Source: Cephalotus follicularis
Taxonomy: Eukaryota > Streptophyta > Magnoliopsida > Oxalidales > Cephalotaceae
Direction: 5' to 3'
Assembly (NCBI GenBank): GCA_001972305.1
Contig: BDDD01001678.1
Span: 1 to 64,000, forward strand
Length of the DNA: 64,000 nucleotides
The position numbers were made by a program, and so were the translations under genes. The notes under the pieces are model-generated. The model was not told the DNA's origin and made no database searches. It worked only from the letters and a program-made list of their open reading frames with translations. Each line of letters begins with the position of its first letter. The stretch's first letter is position 1. Positions 35,166 through 48,619 of the stretch are shown here, one piece after another.

Positions 35166-35391
35166 TACATATTGACTAGACCATAGGATGACTCAGACCA
35201 GACTCCTTTATGACATAATTGATATTTATGGCTTGCGTAGAGTAGTCTGAGGATAAAGGATGATGGCTTTTATGTGATGATTGTGATCTACATTTATGGT
35301 AGGCATGCATTATGTTTTCTCCTCTGCTTTTATTGGTTGTTCCTCTGGTATGTGCCGTATATGTGGTAACCTACACAACCCCCAGGGTTGT

Positions 35392-35415
35392 TGACCCATT
35401 CCTTTGAATGGGCCA
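35392..35415. other. Hairpin near the 3' end of LTR G
   Basis: TGACCCATTC/GAATGGGCCA with a 4-base loop and one mismatch; equivalent to the hairpin of LTR A. Confidence 0.6.
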
Positions 35416-36999
35416 GGTACATGAATAGGTAGTGGTGGCACGACGCAGAAGCATCAAGGATAAAGATATTGTAAGTTCCTCCTCCTCGGCAGTGCGCTTT
35501 GTTGGTCAGATTTGTAAGAAATAATTATGTATTTATTTATATTACCTGCTGGTTGTAGCAGTGTATTTTTTTTAATGTATCGAACTAGGTCTATATATCC
35601 ACACATTAAATAAATGGTTTATATTATGATTTTTAAGTTTTAATTTTTCATGATTTATTGTACGGATTGCCACGTGTCAAGCTGTGCGGCCCATCCCACG
35701 GTTCGGGGCATGACATAAACCATTCAAATGATGAACCCAACCATATACCATAATACATCATACATGATCAGCACTCCCACAAGCTGATAGGTCAAACTGA
35801 AATACAACATCTTGTACAACAACATTCTTACACACAAGTCTCTTATACAATAGGTAGGTAGAGGAAAATGCGCTGCAACTATGCATCCAGCTCTACAACC
35901 CGTCCCGTCTCACGTCGAAGGGTCCTCAGCACTCGTTCCTAGATGTTGTGCCCATTTCGAGAATGGGTCAACAAACCATATCTAGGTAGGTAATACTATA
36001 TGCAATGAAGTGCAACAGTTACATAAATATATATGCATGACATGTGAAATGCATGAATGCCAGTTGTGGACAGCTTCAGTATACCAACCGTTCCTAAGCG
36101 GTGGCAGACTTGGCTAGTCCTAATCATAGAATCACAATCCATACACCCTAGGTCTACTAACAATCCGTCAATAAATCCATAACCATACATAGGGACAATC
36201 AATCCATAGGGTCAAGTACTCCTCTGTCGCTCCAGCCCGAGATCATACCCCCACCGTCAATACATCCTCCGTGTCATAGCCGTGTGGAGATAGGATAACA
36301 CTGGCCACATTATCCATACCATAGCATAATGCTAGACCCAAAGGTACTAGTCCATAATAGAGATCTCTGTAATACATGTCATACCATATCCATCCACAAT
36401 GTGGTGATCCCCATAGGTTCACCCAAAAAGGGAGGATTAATATATCCATATAATGTGGCCTAACACCCATAATCGTCATGATGGGAATGAAGATTATGAA
36501 TCGGTTATCCCTTTAGGACTCAAACAATAACAAACCATCAATAATAACCGTACCATTCCCGTAGCCCATAACCATATATCCATTTAAAGGATAGGGACCT
36601 AACCATAAAGGATCACATAGGATCCACCCGACAAACTATTTTCAAAACCATTTTCCTTGACCATTTTTCCATAACCATTTTCTATAACCATTTCCTGATC
36701 CCTATTGGGGTTTGCAAAATAATGGAGAGGAAGTTCAACTAGGATATCCACATCCAGATATCCCAATTGAGCTATCCTAACCATTTATTGAAAACCATTT
36801 GAATAAAACTCTTTTGTTGACACTTTTCTATTAAGATTCATTTTGAAGGTTGATTTGGAGATTAAAAGTGTTAAAAGATTATTCACATAGGCTACAAGAC
36901 TTTAGGGAGGCTTCCTATGGAATCCATTTGAAGTTAAAAGCATTAGGGGTTGAAAAGGGTTGAAAATAGTGTGGTCTACAGAGAACAGGGTGCTAAGCG

Positions 37000-37190
37000 C
37001 CTAGGTCTGCCTTCAAGCACCAAGGTCTAGCTTTGAGATTTGAGCTTTAACCTCTACCTCTGACCTCTTCCTCCGATGTCTGCCTTTAAGCTCCGAGGTC
37101 CGACTTCGAGCTCCGAGGTCCGCCCTCGAGCTCCGAGGTCTGACTTTGAGCTCTGAGTTCTGACCTCAACTTCCCGAGCTTTGCCTTAGC
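37000..37190. repeat. GAGGTCTG-type tandem array in the A2/A3 LTR
   Basis: Third copy of the array seen at 2765 and 14565, with fewer units. Confidence 0.8.
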
Positions 37191-37962
37191 TTCTAGCTCT
37201 GAAATCGATAATTTCTCTTGGCGTTGTCTGTTATCTCTTAAGCAAAGCGCCAACGCTCAAATCCGAGGCGTCAATGATTTGCGGCCTTTGCGGAACATTG
37301 AAAACAGTTGCTAGAAAATTATAGTTCAAACCAAAACCATTTAAATCAGTTTAAGATCTGATTCAGAGGAAGCTGTAAGTTCCAATGGTTGATTATATGT
37401 TGAAAACAACTTTAAAACATTGAAATCCATACCCGTAACCCATAGATCTGGAGGAAACGGGAGTTTGGCAAATGTCCAAACTCACTAATTTCTCTCAGAT
37501 CTCCCTTTCAATCCGCTAGTAACCATACCAGATACCCTAACTCATCCATCTAACATATATCCATCAATCCATAGCCATATCATCATGCAAATCCATCACA
37601 ATATGAGATACAGAGCATATATGTAGAACCTACCTCAATAACTGTCAAGATGCAGATCTAAGAAGATTGGCAGCTGAATCCTTAGTCAGCTTCACCCTTT
37701 CAATTTCTACTCTTCACCGTGAATCCAAAAAGTCCTTTCATGCTCCAAACCGATCTCTCTCTCTCTCTGTAACTCGCTCTTTCTCTCTCTCTTGTTTGAG
37801 CAAAATGCTCAAAGTTCTTTGATGATGCTTAATAGCAGGAGTTTGACAGCAATAACAACTTCTCAGCTTCAGCAGCAACTCTGGCCCAACCGTAGGGGAG
37901 AATGCTTGAGAATGCATTTTGGTAAGTGAGTTTTCCACTGCACTTCCCTTTATCTTATAATA

Positions 37963-37964
<2 letters not shown>

Positions 37965-38023
<59 letters not shown>
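37965..38023. repeat. GT microsatellite in the A2/A3 LTR
   Basis: About 28 GT units, roughly twice the length of the run at the same LTR position near 15600. Confidence 0.95.
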
Positions 38024-38024
<1 letters not shown>

Positions 38025-38240
38025 TGTCGCAGGTGTGGACTGTGCCCACGTGATCATGGTCCATACCTACCAAGACCACAAAACATACACATACAGGTAT
38101 TAAACTACCCCATACCCGTAAACAATCATAAAAGTGAAAAATAGTATATATCATATACAATCCATGACATCCGTACAAGCAATACCGTATAGGTTAAAAC
38201 AAAATGCACACATCCGTACATTTAAAATTCAGGGCTTACA

Positions 38241-39500
38241 TCCTCCCCTCCTTAAACAAATCTTGTCCCTAGATTCCCTAAGATAAAAACAAGTGAGGGT
38301 ATGACACCCTCACATCATCCTCATGCTCCCATGTCGCTTCCTCAAGCCCGTGATATTTCCATAACACTTTAACCAAAGCGATGTTCTTGTTCTGTAATTG
38401 CTTCACTCGGTGATCAACAATTTATAGGCATCTCCTCAACGCTCATATCCGTCCTCTTATCCAACGACTCATACTGTAACACGGGGGAAGGATCTGGATG
38501 ATACTTCCTCAACATCAACACATGGAATACACTGTGCACCTCTGATAAGATGAGAGGTAAGGCAAGTCTGTAGGTGACTGCACCTACCCTTTCAAGGATC
38601 TTGAAAGGTCCAATATATTGTGGAGCTAACTTTCTTTTCTTGCCAAACCTCATAATTCCTTTGGTTGGTGAGACCCTGAGGAATACATGATCTCCCACGG
38701 AAAACTCTAAATCTTTCCTTTGGTGATTTGCATAACTTTTATTCTAACTTTGAGCAATTAGAAGCCTTTACCTGGTAACCTTAGCCTTCTCCATTGTCTT
38801 TTGCACAAGCTTTGGTCCTAGAAGACGCTTCTCACCTACCTTAAACCAACAAACCAGAGTTCTACACTTCCGACTATAAAGAGCCTTATACGGCGCCATC
38901 CCGTTGCTATCATGAAAACTGTTGTTATATGAGAACAACACTAGAGGTAGATGCTCATCCCAACAGCCATCCCAATCCAACACACATGCTCAGAGCATAT
39001 CCTAGAGAGTCTGAATCATCCTTTCAGACTGACCATTGTCTGGGGATGAAAAGTTGTATTGAAACTTAGCTGAGTACCAAAAGCTGCTTGCAGTTTCTTC
39101 CAAAACCGTTAAGTAAACCGTGGGTCTCTGTCGAACACAACACTGACTGGTACTCCGTGAAGCCTAACAATCTCCCCAACATACATGGATGCCAACCCTT
39201 CGAGAGAATAAGACATGCTGATTGCTAGAAAATGAGCAGACTTTGTAAAGCGATGAACAATAACCCATATGGCATCACAGTTAGTTCTCATCCTGGGAAA
39301 ACCTGTCACAAAATCTATCATGATATGCTCCCATTTCCATTGTGCTACCAGTAATGGTTGAAGCAACCCAGCTGGTCTCTGGTGTTCTACCTTGACTTGT
39401 TGACACATTAGGCATGAAACAACATACTCTGATATCTCCTTCTTCATGTTATTCCACCAATAATTGAGCTTCATGTCTTAGTACATCTTGGTACTCCCTG
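38241..39500 (-). mobile_element. Chromovirus A3 pol 3' portion
   Basis: Polypurine tract (reverse complement) at 38241-38253, then chromodomain/integrase C-terminus (about 38300-38700, GDHVFLRVSPTKGIMRF), then integrase core and zinc-binding part (about 38770-39475, with KWEHIMIDFVTGFP and CLMCQQVKVEHQRP). It closely matches 16721-17990 of A2. It stops at about 39500, where plus-strand relic F begins. It is broken. Confidence 0.85.
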
Positions 39501-41484
39501 GGAGAAAAGGGCTCTAGCGTCATTATTTATATGGCAAAAAGTGCAAGATTTGCACAGACCACAAGAGCCTTAAGTATGTGTTCACTCAGAACGAGCTGAA
39601 TATGAGGTAAAGGAGGTGGCTCGAGTTCCTGAAAGACTATGATTGCATAATACAATACCATCTAGGAAAGGCGAATATGGTAGCCGATGCTCTAAGTCAA
39701 AAGAGCAATGGACTCTAGCAATGTTGCTGACCACTCAGCGACCTTTGCATACAGATTTAGAAAGGATTGGTATTGAAGTCATCTCATCCCACCCATCTCA
39801 AAGGGATACCTAGCACAAGTAGTGGCTAAGCCATCCTTGGTTGAAAGGATTAAGTCTGCACAAGCTGACGATTCAGATCTAGTCAAGATCGTTGAAAATG
39901 TACACAAGGTCCCTTTGGGAGAATTCAACCTAGGGACCGATGGAGTACTTCGGTATGGCACAAGATTATGAGTTCTTGCCAATCCCAAGCTGAAAAAGGA
40001 ACTACTGTCAGAAGCTCACAACTCCAGCTTCTCGGTCTATCCGGGAAACACAAAAATGTATAAAGATGTTTAGGAGAAGTATTGGTGTACTGATATTAGG
40101 AAGGAGATTGCAGAGTTTGTCAGGAGATGTTTGGTGTGTCAGCAAGTAAAGGCAAAACACCAACGACCAACCCTTACCCATACTAGAGAGGAAATAGGAT
40201 CAGATATCTATGGATTTTGTTACAGGACTACCCAGGAGCCGAAAAGGGTTATAATGTCGTTTGGGTAATTGTTGATCGACTTACCAAGTCAGCACACTTC
40301 TTGCCAGTCAGGGATGATTATTCCTTGGACTAGTTAGCAGCATTGTACAATATAGAGATTATTCGACTACATGGTATACTAGTGTTGATTGTTTCTGACT
40401 GAGACCCTTGCTTTGCATCTCATTTTTGGAAAGGCTTGCAAAGGACCTTAGGAACAAGGTTGGATTTCAGCTCTGTGTTCCATCCACAAAATGATGAGCA
40501 TGTTGGAACTTATTGGCGATTAAAATAAAATCTAGATGCTTGCAACCTAGTAGAAACCATTATCATCTCATGAAAAACAAGCCACAAGTTCATTCCCAGG
40601 ATCATTTGTGTATGCATATACAGTTAGAAACAATATATATAAACAATAAAAGGAACAAGCAGAAAATACTCACATAACGAAGCGGCTCCTTCTTTGTTGA
40701 TTGGTTGTGGTTCTAGCCTCCAAGTGCAGCAGGCCTCCAAGGTATCCACACCAGGCTCAACCTCCAACACTGATGCTTCTCAAGTTGCGCAACACTTGCT
40801 CTATTCTTTACTGTGTTTTTCTGTGTTCTTGAGAGAAGCAGAGAGAACACTAAGAGATTGGAAGACGGGAATTGCCAAGAGAGTAAAATGAAAAAGTCTG
40901 ACTTTTTATTTTAAGAGAAAACGCGTTGTCATTATTTTGGTGCGAGCCAAAATCTAATGACATCAATTCTCAATCTCCTATTTTATGTAAGAATCTCATT
41001 CTAACATAAATAGTATTTCTTCCATGTATATTATTTTCTTTCCTTAATCGCATTAAGAATATATTTAATCACATTAAATATAATTAGAAAATAATATTCC
41101 AATTAATTATTTCTCATACGGTGTCAGAAATATTAATCTGTATTGTGTGTGACCCTATGGGTTCACTGTTACGCTGGCCGTAGGATTAAATTGTGACACT
41201 CACAATTTTTCAATTAAATACTTATTATCACATAATAAATATTTTCTCAAACATTTCGAATTAAAACTCTTTTAATTATTTTCTTCCAAGATTAATTATC
41301 AATTTAATCTCAAGCATCCTACCGGTCGTGTAATAACAGCAATTTCAATTCGTGTATATTGTACTCTTGATGAATAAAATATGCACTTACTTGAATTTTA
41401 ATGTCCAATGGTTATATGAATTGTGGCTATGGTTTTAATTGAAAGAATAAACTTAAATAACCCAAAATTAGTCACATACAACTG

Positions 41485-41600
41485 ACTGTCACAGGGCAAC
41501 AGTCGAGTGCCTAGTTTATGGAGGAACAGCCGACTGTCACAGGGGAACAGTGGACTGGTTGATGTGAAGAGTGGACAGTCGACTGCCAAGTGAATACAGA
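41485..41600. repeat. CAGTCGACTG cluster 1 of LTR E1
   Basis: Motifs CAGTCGAGTG, CCGACTGTC, CAGTCGACTG and CAGACGACTGG spaced 20-35 bases apart. Confidence 0.75.
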
Positions 41601-42429
41601 CGACTGGAACGACACAGAACAGGTGTCTGTGCATGCGTGAAACAGAGCAGAGACAGTAATGAAATGTGTTCCAATCGGGGCATGCATGAGGGATGCGTGT
41701 CACCAGCTGCCCTAACATGCAAGGGTGGTGTCTTGCATGTACTCTATCCCTCCTGCAACATGCAAACAAAAGATTGGAAGGATAGAAAGTGAATGGAAGT
41801 AATGAACATGTGAGAGAGAGAAAAGAGATGGCCGAGTTAATGGGATCTGGCAATTTCTAAGACTTCTAAGCTCTATATCAGCTGTTAGAATAGAGTGTGA
41901 GTGTTAGAAAATACTGAGGGTAGAGGAGATCTTGCTAGAATTCTTGAAGCTTGCATGTTGGAAGTTGGAGTTTCAAAGGGAGTTGAAGCTTGAATCTTCC
42001 TAGTAAGTCACCAAGCCGAGTCTGCTCATGTTGATGATGTAACTAGGAGAATGTTAGTGTTCACGAAAAAAGAATGATGTTTTAAAATTTATAGCAGCAA
42101 GTGCACGGATCATGCGGTAACGTGTCGAACACAGGGAAACATTAAACTAGTTGTAATCTATCAAACCTAAGCGAAGTATGCAAATATGGAAGCAAAACTA
42201 TCAAGAACTACTGTTAATTATGCAAAATAAAATAAATAATTGAAAACAGGCAGAAAATAAATAAAATAAAAAATAACAGACTAAAGTAATTAAAAATAAT
42301 ACGTGCAAATTAAAACTAATCAAATTAATAAAGAAAATTAAAGAAAATATATAATGGAAAATCGGTTTTAGGGTATAGAAACTCACCATTGATTGTATTG
42401 AACAATTCATTTTAATTAAATGATACCTT

Positions 42430-42600
42430 GATAACTAACAGCAGCTAGGTCGATACGGAGTGCGACTGTGATGACAAATCGTATGAGTAGTCATGCTAGG
42501 TCTATACAGAGTGCGGCAGCGGCGGCAAATCGTATGAGTAGACATGCTAGGTCTATACAGTGTGTTCGGCGTGACAAACCGTATGAGTAGACTCCATTGA
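42430..42600 (-). repeat. Athila LTR tandem repeat, minus 3' LTR
   Basis: Three units of about 55 bases with CATGCTAGGTCTATAC and CGTATGAGTAG. Confidence 0.85.
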
Positions 42601-42999
42601 TCGCATTAAACTCCATTTATTCAACAACTTTCAACTTCTCCGAAAAAACGTTTGTGGATTTTAATCAGACAGACAAAGTGTGTGTGAAGGCAAAAAATTG
42701 AAGAATAAATAAAATATTCAAGGATTTTTATTGATAGAATTGAAACAATAACAATCTAAGATTTGTTCTTCCCTAAAACCTTAAAGAGTTTAGCTACAAA
42801 ACATTAAGAAAACAAAACTAAAAAAAACTAACAAAGGAAAGAACAAAATTGTCTATATATCTCCCCCCTTTGCGTTCTTCTCCTACCTTATATATATACA
42901 CATAGCCGAATACCTAAAACCTATTCAACATAAACAATTGTCCTTAAACAATTTGAACAAAGTCGTCAATTTTAATTTTGTTTCCTTTCTTTGAATTGC

Positions 43000-43400
43000 G
43001 GTGCATGTGATGGACTTGTATGCATGTATGATTTATTAGTTGGGGAGTTGTGGGCTGCTGGCGTTGAATTGCTTCGCGTAGGAGATGGCAACACGTGGGC
43101 TGCTACATGTTGGCGTGATGCATGGTTCGCATGATGTCATCAGTGGCATGTTAGTTGAAGAATGCTGAGCATGTTGACTTGAGGACTCGTGGCGCATGTT
43201 GGGCTGATGCGTGTGACTTGAGTTGCAGGGATGGGTTGTATGGAGGCTTGATGTGCATGGTGCATGGGCTGGATATGGAAACGCGTTGCTTTTGGCGTAG
43301 ACTTGTGGCTGATTGGTTGTTGGGCATGGAGAACGCATGCATGGGCATCTTCTGATTACTTACTTCATGCACACATGCATAGTGGTTTCAATTCTTTGTA
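43000..43400. repeat. GCATG-rich variable module of the minus Athila LTR
   Basis: Degenerate GCATGTTG-, GGCGTG- and GATGCATGG-like motifs; the same module is at 57380-57740. The plus-strand Athila LTR has a GTCGAC array in the equivalent place. Confidence 0.6.
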
Positions 43401-44272
43401 TTGCAGGCGTCAAAAATTGATGAAGAATTAGGTGTGATGTCATGTTGATGCAAGCAATGGGCTCCATATGTTTCAACCTTTGTTTTCTTGCAATATCTCT
43501 TCATCGGAGCTTCAGAATAAACCGGCCCAAGAACTAAAAATGCTCTAAATAATTTTACGAACAAAATGAGCCCACTATTCAATATCTTCTGAACTTTAGA
43601 TTTTGACTTCTCTCGCTTAAGTGGATGTACTCCTAAACGGATTTTTGACTTCAAACCACTTTAACTCGAAAAGTAGCGTTTAGCTTTATTTTCTCTTATT
43701 CCGTAATAATAGACATAATACCTGAAAATCATATAAACACAACCACAGTATTCTATTCCAAACATAAAAATATCACAAATAAATCATTAAAAATAACATA
43801 TTGTTATGCTAAACAAATACCCTCATACTTAGACTTTGCTTGTCCTCAAGCAAACCAAATGGAAAGTTAAAACTAGAAAACAAAAGCAAAACATAAAACA
43901 TAAAACACAAGCACAAGCACAAACCAACTCACTTTCGTAGGAATCACGATTGCATTTAGCATATGCAACAAGCCGTTAAACCCCTAGGTGGCCCTAGCGG
44001 ACGAGTTTTGTCTCGTGAGTGTTTTACAGTGAATAAACACACAAAATTCAGTACATCAAAACTTTGAAAACAGGTAAAATGTATCAATACTCAAAAATTC
44101 ATAGAACACCCCCATACTTAAATTTTATTATCTCGTTCCAAGTTCTAGAATCAAAACACATCTCAATTAAGGAGCTTTTAGCACATTTTTATATTATCTT
44201 ACCATTAATAACCACTCAAGATATACATTCGCAGCAACATAAAATTCTACTTCGAAGTCAGACAAAAGAACT

Positions 44273-47200
44273 TTAGGGACCGTCCCAACGGGATCTCAAT
44301 TTTCCAGGAAACAAATGTAAACGTGAATTATATAAAAGAACCTTGTCTCCTACTTCAAAATTTTTCCGCAAAATTCTCGCACCATGAAAGGCCTTGGTCT
44401 TTTCTTTGGAAATCTTCGCATTGTCATACACATCATTTCGAATTTCTTCTAACTCAGATAGCTGGAGAGCACAATGACTACTTGCGGTGGAACGATCGAA
44501 ATTGAATTGCTTGATGGCCCAAAAGGCTCGACGTTCCAATTCTACCGGAAGATGACATGCTTTACCATACACAAGTCGGTAAGGAGATTGACCAAGATCA
44601 TTTTTAAATGCAGTTCGATAAGCCCATAAAGCATCTACAAGTCGCGTGGACCAATCCTTTTGATTGGGGTTGACTATTTTTTCGAGAATTTGCTTGATTT
44701 GGTGATTAGATACCTCAACTTGCCCACTTGTTTGAGGATGATATGGTGTAGCGAGCTTGTGAGTAATCCCATATATTTTCATGAGTTCTTCAAAAGAACG
44801 ATTGCAAAAGTGGGTACCCCTATCACTAATGATGGCAAGTGGGGTACCAAAGCGAGAAAAGATATGTTCCTTGAGGAATTTGACAACCACGGAGTTGTCA
44901 TTTGTTCGACAAGGAATCGCAATCCACTTCGAAACGTAATCAACAGCCAAAAGGATATATAAATTCCCAAACAAATTGGGAAACGGTCCCATGAAATCAA
45001 TGCCCCAAACATCAAAAATCTCAATCGTCAAAATCGGAGTTAAAGGCATCATATTCCTCTTAGTCACATGGCCTAGCGATTGACAAGAAGCACAAGCCCT
45101 ACAGTACTGAAATGCATCTTTGAAAAGGGTGGGCCAATAAAAACCACATTGCAAAACCTTGGCTACCGTCTTTGTTGGGCCAAAATGGCCACCACATGCC
45201 TGATCATGACAAAACGATAGAATGGCGCGATGCTCATGATCAGGAACACATCGTCGCAAAATCTGGTCGGGACATGCTTTAAAAAGATAAGGATCATCCC
45301 AAAAAAAAATGTTTCGCTTGCGAGAGAAACCTACATTTATCTTGAGTAGACCACATGGATGGTACACTATCCGTAACAAGATAATTTACTATGTCCGCAT
45401 ACCATGGTTCACGCTCAACACGCATAAGCTGCTCATCAGGAAAATTCTCATTAATTGAACCATTTTCTTCAGGTGCATTGGATAGTCGCGATAAATGATC
45501 AGCCACCAAATTCTCAGTCCCTTTCTTATCTTTAATTTCAACGTCAAATTCTTGAATAAGCATAACCCATCGGATGAGACGCGCTTTTGCATCCTTTTTA
45601 CTCATCAAATACCGAATTGCAGCATGATCTGTATAAACTATGACATGTGATCCTAAAAGATACGATCAGAATTTCTCAAGTGCAAAGACCACCGCTAAAA
45701 ACTCTTTCTTAGTGGTCGTATAATTCAATTGTGAATCGGAAAGGGTCCTACTTGCATAGTAAATGACGTGAGGCAATTTATTTAATCTTTGACCAAGAAC
45801 CTCTCCTATTGCACTATCAGACGCGTCACACATGATCTCAAATGGCTCAGTCCAAATCGGTGCCTGGATGATAGGAGCAAAAGTGAGCTCCTTTTTTAAT
45901 CGGTTAAATGCTACAAGGCACTCATCAGAGAAAAAAAAATCTTGATTTTTAGCTAGGAGCGAAGTCAAGGGTCGAGCCACCTTGCTAAAATCTTTGATAA
46001 ACCGACGATAAAAACCAGCATGTCCGAGGAATGCTCAGATGTCTTTCACATTTCGAGGTGGAGGCAAATGTTTGATGACTTCGAGTTTTGCTTTATCGAC
46101 TTGGATTCCCTCTTTTGATAATACACGCCCAAGAACTATCCCCTTCTTCACCATGAAATTGCACTTCTCCCAATTAAGCACTAAATTCTTCTCTCTACTT
46201 CTTTCAAGTACTAATTTAAGGTGATGAAGGCATTCGGAAAATGAGGAACCGTGAACAGAGAAGTCATCCATAAAAACTTCAAGAAAGTCCTCCACCATAT
46301 CAGAGAAGATACTCATCACGCACCGTTGGAATGTCGCGGGGGCATTGCATAGGCCGAATGGCATGCATCGATATGAAAATGTGCCAAAGGGGCATGTGAA
46401 TGTGGTCTTCTTGATCTTCGGGTACGATGGGAATTTGATTATATCCAGAGTACCCACCAAGAAAACAATAATATTCATGACCAGCCAACCTATCAAACAC
46501 TTGATCGATAAATGGAAGGGGGAAATGATCCTTCCAGGTGGCTGTATTCAACTTGCGGTAATCAATGCACACCCTCCACCCGGTTTGAATTTTGGAAGGA
46601 ATTAAATCATTGGTGGAGGATTGCACTATCGTCACTCCGGATTTCTTTGGAACGACGTGGACTGGACTGACCCATTGACTATCCGAGATGGGATAAATGA
46701 TCCCATTATCCTGCCACTTCAAGATCTCTTTTTGTATGGCTTCTTTCATCAAGGGATTTGCTCGTCGCTGAGGTTCTCTAGAAGGTTTGGATCCTTCCAT
46801 GAGATTTTTACCATGCTCGCAAACAGAAGGGCTAATTCCCTTGATGTTAGCCATTGCCCAACCAATTGCCTCCTTATTTTCTTTAAGTAAGTTAACAACC
46901 TCTTCTTCCTGACAGGGAGTAAGATCAGATGACAAAATAATAGGAAGAGTTTGATTTTCACCCAAGAATGAGTATTTGAAAGTGGAGGGCAATTCCTTCA
47001 ATTCAAGTTTTGAAGGCTCTTCTATTGATGGTTTAGGAAGAGATGTGGACAAGGGGCCCACTGGCTCTAATGGCTGCATACTAAATGCATCAAACAAATC
47101 ACCTCCATCGATATCCTCTATGTCCTGCATACACTCACTGAAGTTTTCCTCAAAATCAATGTCAAAGTGTGTATCAATGTGGTCGGGAATGGAGTGTACA

Positions 47201-47993
47201 ACGCTTGCTTCATCAAAGTCAGATAGTTGCTTTCCCAAACGAAAAACATTAAAGTCCACTGACGTATTACCGAAACTTAATTTCATCAAACCATTTCGAC
47301 AGTTTATCAAAGCATTACTTGTCGCTAAAAATGGTCTACCAAGGATAACTAGAATTTGATCAGTGGTATCCACTACAGGTTGGGTATCTAGAACGATAAA
47401 GTCAACAGGAAAGAAAAACTCACCAACCTTGATTAACACATCCTCAATTTTTCCTCTTGGCTATTTCACCGACCTATCCTCCATTACAAGGTCATTGTGG
47501 TCGGCTGTAACTCTCCTAAACCAGGTTTTTTGTAGACTGGTGATGGCAACAAGTTCACACTGGCTCCTAAATCGAGCAAGGCATGTTCAATTCTAGTGTT
47601 GCCGATGACGCAGGCGATTATCGGGCAGCCAGGGTCTTTGTATTTTTGTACCATGTTTTGTGAAAGAAACGCACTGGCATTAGCTACCAAGAAAGCCTTT
47701 TTTGGAGTTTGAGTCCCCCATTTTTGAGTGTATAAATCTTTGAGGACTTTTGCATATGGGGGCATCTGTGAAATTGCATCCAACAGTGGAATATTGATTT
47801 CGACTTGTTTAAATGTTTGAATAATCTTTTCCATTGCTGGGGCTTTCTTGTTTTTCTCTAGTCGCTTTGGAAAAGGAACTGCAGGAACATATGTGCATTC
47901 GGGTTTTTCTATTGGTTGTTCCTTATTTTCTTCATCTTTTTCGTCCATTGATTCCTCATTTAATTTTTTTGGTTGGGAAGAGGGTTCTGCCAA
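44273..47993 (-). mobile_element. Pol region of the minus-strand Athila
   Basis: Read leftward from 47993: linker, protease with LLDLGASVNLLPS near 47540-47580 (the aspartic protease active site), protease flank to about 47230, reverse transcriptase (about 46100-46700, GWRVCIDYRKLNTATWKDHF and FMDDFSVHGSSF), RNase H (about 45450-45980, [19 protein letters not shown]), and integrase (about 44273-45300, with a histidine/cysteine zinc-binding part, [18 protein letters not shown] and [12 protein letters not shown]). These are the Ty3/Gypsy domains in the order expected for Athila. It has several breaks; the integrase part is a long clean reading. Confidence 0.92.
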
Positions 47994-48110
47994 CTGCTTG
48001 CTCGGTATTTCACCTTGTTGGTATTCATTTCCACTCCTTAGGGCATGGACAAAATTGTTTGGATTTGACGGCCCCGAAGGGGAAATTGAATTTTGTGAAT
48101 TTCATGGTGG

Positions 48111-48423
48111 TTAGATGTGAGAGGAATGATTTATAGCAGTCCTAGGATTCGGGTTAGGTTGGGAGGGCATTTTTCCTTTCTCTCTTTCGTGTAGAGAGGA
48201 TGCTAGTTGTGAAATTTGCTTTTCCACGTTATGCTGACTAGTCATCATAGTGCTTATAAGAAGTTCCACGCTCTTTTCTAGCAATGAAATCCTAGATGTA
48301 TCCTCCCGTTGGTTCAACAATCCCGGTGATTGTTGATTTTGGAATTGATTTTGTGGTGGGAAGGAAGGACGAACGTTGTTCGAATTCGGGGGAAACCTTG
48401 GATAAGTCTGTTGTGGTGCAGAC
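48111..48423 (-). mobile_element. Gag C-terminal tail of the minus-strand Athila
   Basis: It reads MTSQHNVEKQISQLASSLHE and REKGKMPSQPNPNPR, a typical Athila gag-to-protease linker. It is separated from the rest of gag by the nested plus-strand element, whose target duplicate CAGAC ends this part at 48419-48423. Confidence 0.75.
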
Positions 48424-48619
48424 TGTTTAGCATAAAATTGTGTTGTTTTTAATGCATTATTTGTGATATTTTTATGCTTGGAATAGACTAATTTAGTAGC
48501 GTTTTAATGATTTTCAGGTACAAGTGCTAAATGACCAAAGTGCAAGAATACTATCCAAAAGTGTGCAAAATTGGAGCTTAAAGAGTAAAGATTGAAGAAT
48601 GGACGAATTCAGCAGAAAA

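Larger units (their letters stand above)
33147..35715 (+). mobile_element. Solo LTR G, about 2.57 kb
   Basis: The LTR starts TGTAAGAGCCC and ends GGTTCGGGGCATGACA. Flanks are GAAAC (33142-33146) and TAAAC (35716-35720), one difference. The flanking LTR A sequence resumes exactly as in 13310-13330. The terminus matches family A, so G is a related chromovirus LTR, but its interior differs. It has a strong TATA-like box and the ACCTACACAAC segment plus hairpin shared with LTR A. Confidence 0.85.
33003..38240 (-). mobile_element. LTR shared by elements A2 (5') and A3 (3')
   Basis: The LTR runs from TGTCATGCCTCG to CAGGGCTTACA. It is 2.66 kb after removing solo LTR G and one target copy. On its left is the A2 primer site, as for a 5' LTR. 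On its right, at 38241, is a polypyrimidine tract followed by chromodomain and integrase, as for a 3' LTR. One LTR therefore serves two internal regions. Confidence 0.85.
42058..43815 (-). mobile_element. 3' LTR of the minus-strand Athila
   Basis: Reverse-complement LTR from TGTTCAC to TTATGCTAAACA, about 1.76 kb. It holds the CTAGGTCTATAC tandem repeat (42430-42600), a TATA-like run near 42889-42900, and a GCATG-rich middle module (about 43000-43400). Confidence 0.9.

Noticed and set aside
37738-38178. Open frame of 146 codons with a His-Thr run
   Set aside because: It reads through a GT microsatellite in an LTR.
43036-43372. Ser/His/Gln-rich open frames in the Athila LTR, repeated at 57414-57725
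   Set aside because: They lie in the variable LTR module, are not equally open in both LTRs, and resemble no env or accessory protein.
43816-44272. Possible env-like gene between pol and the 3' LTR of the minus-strand Athila
   Set aside because: Only short AT-rich non-coding sequence is present.
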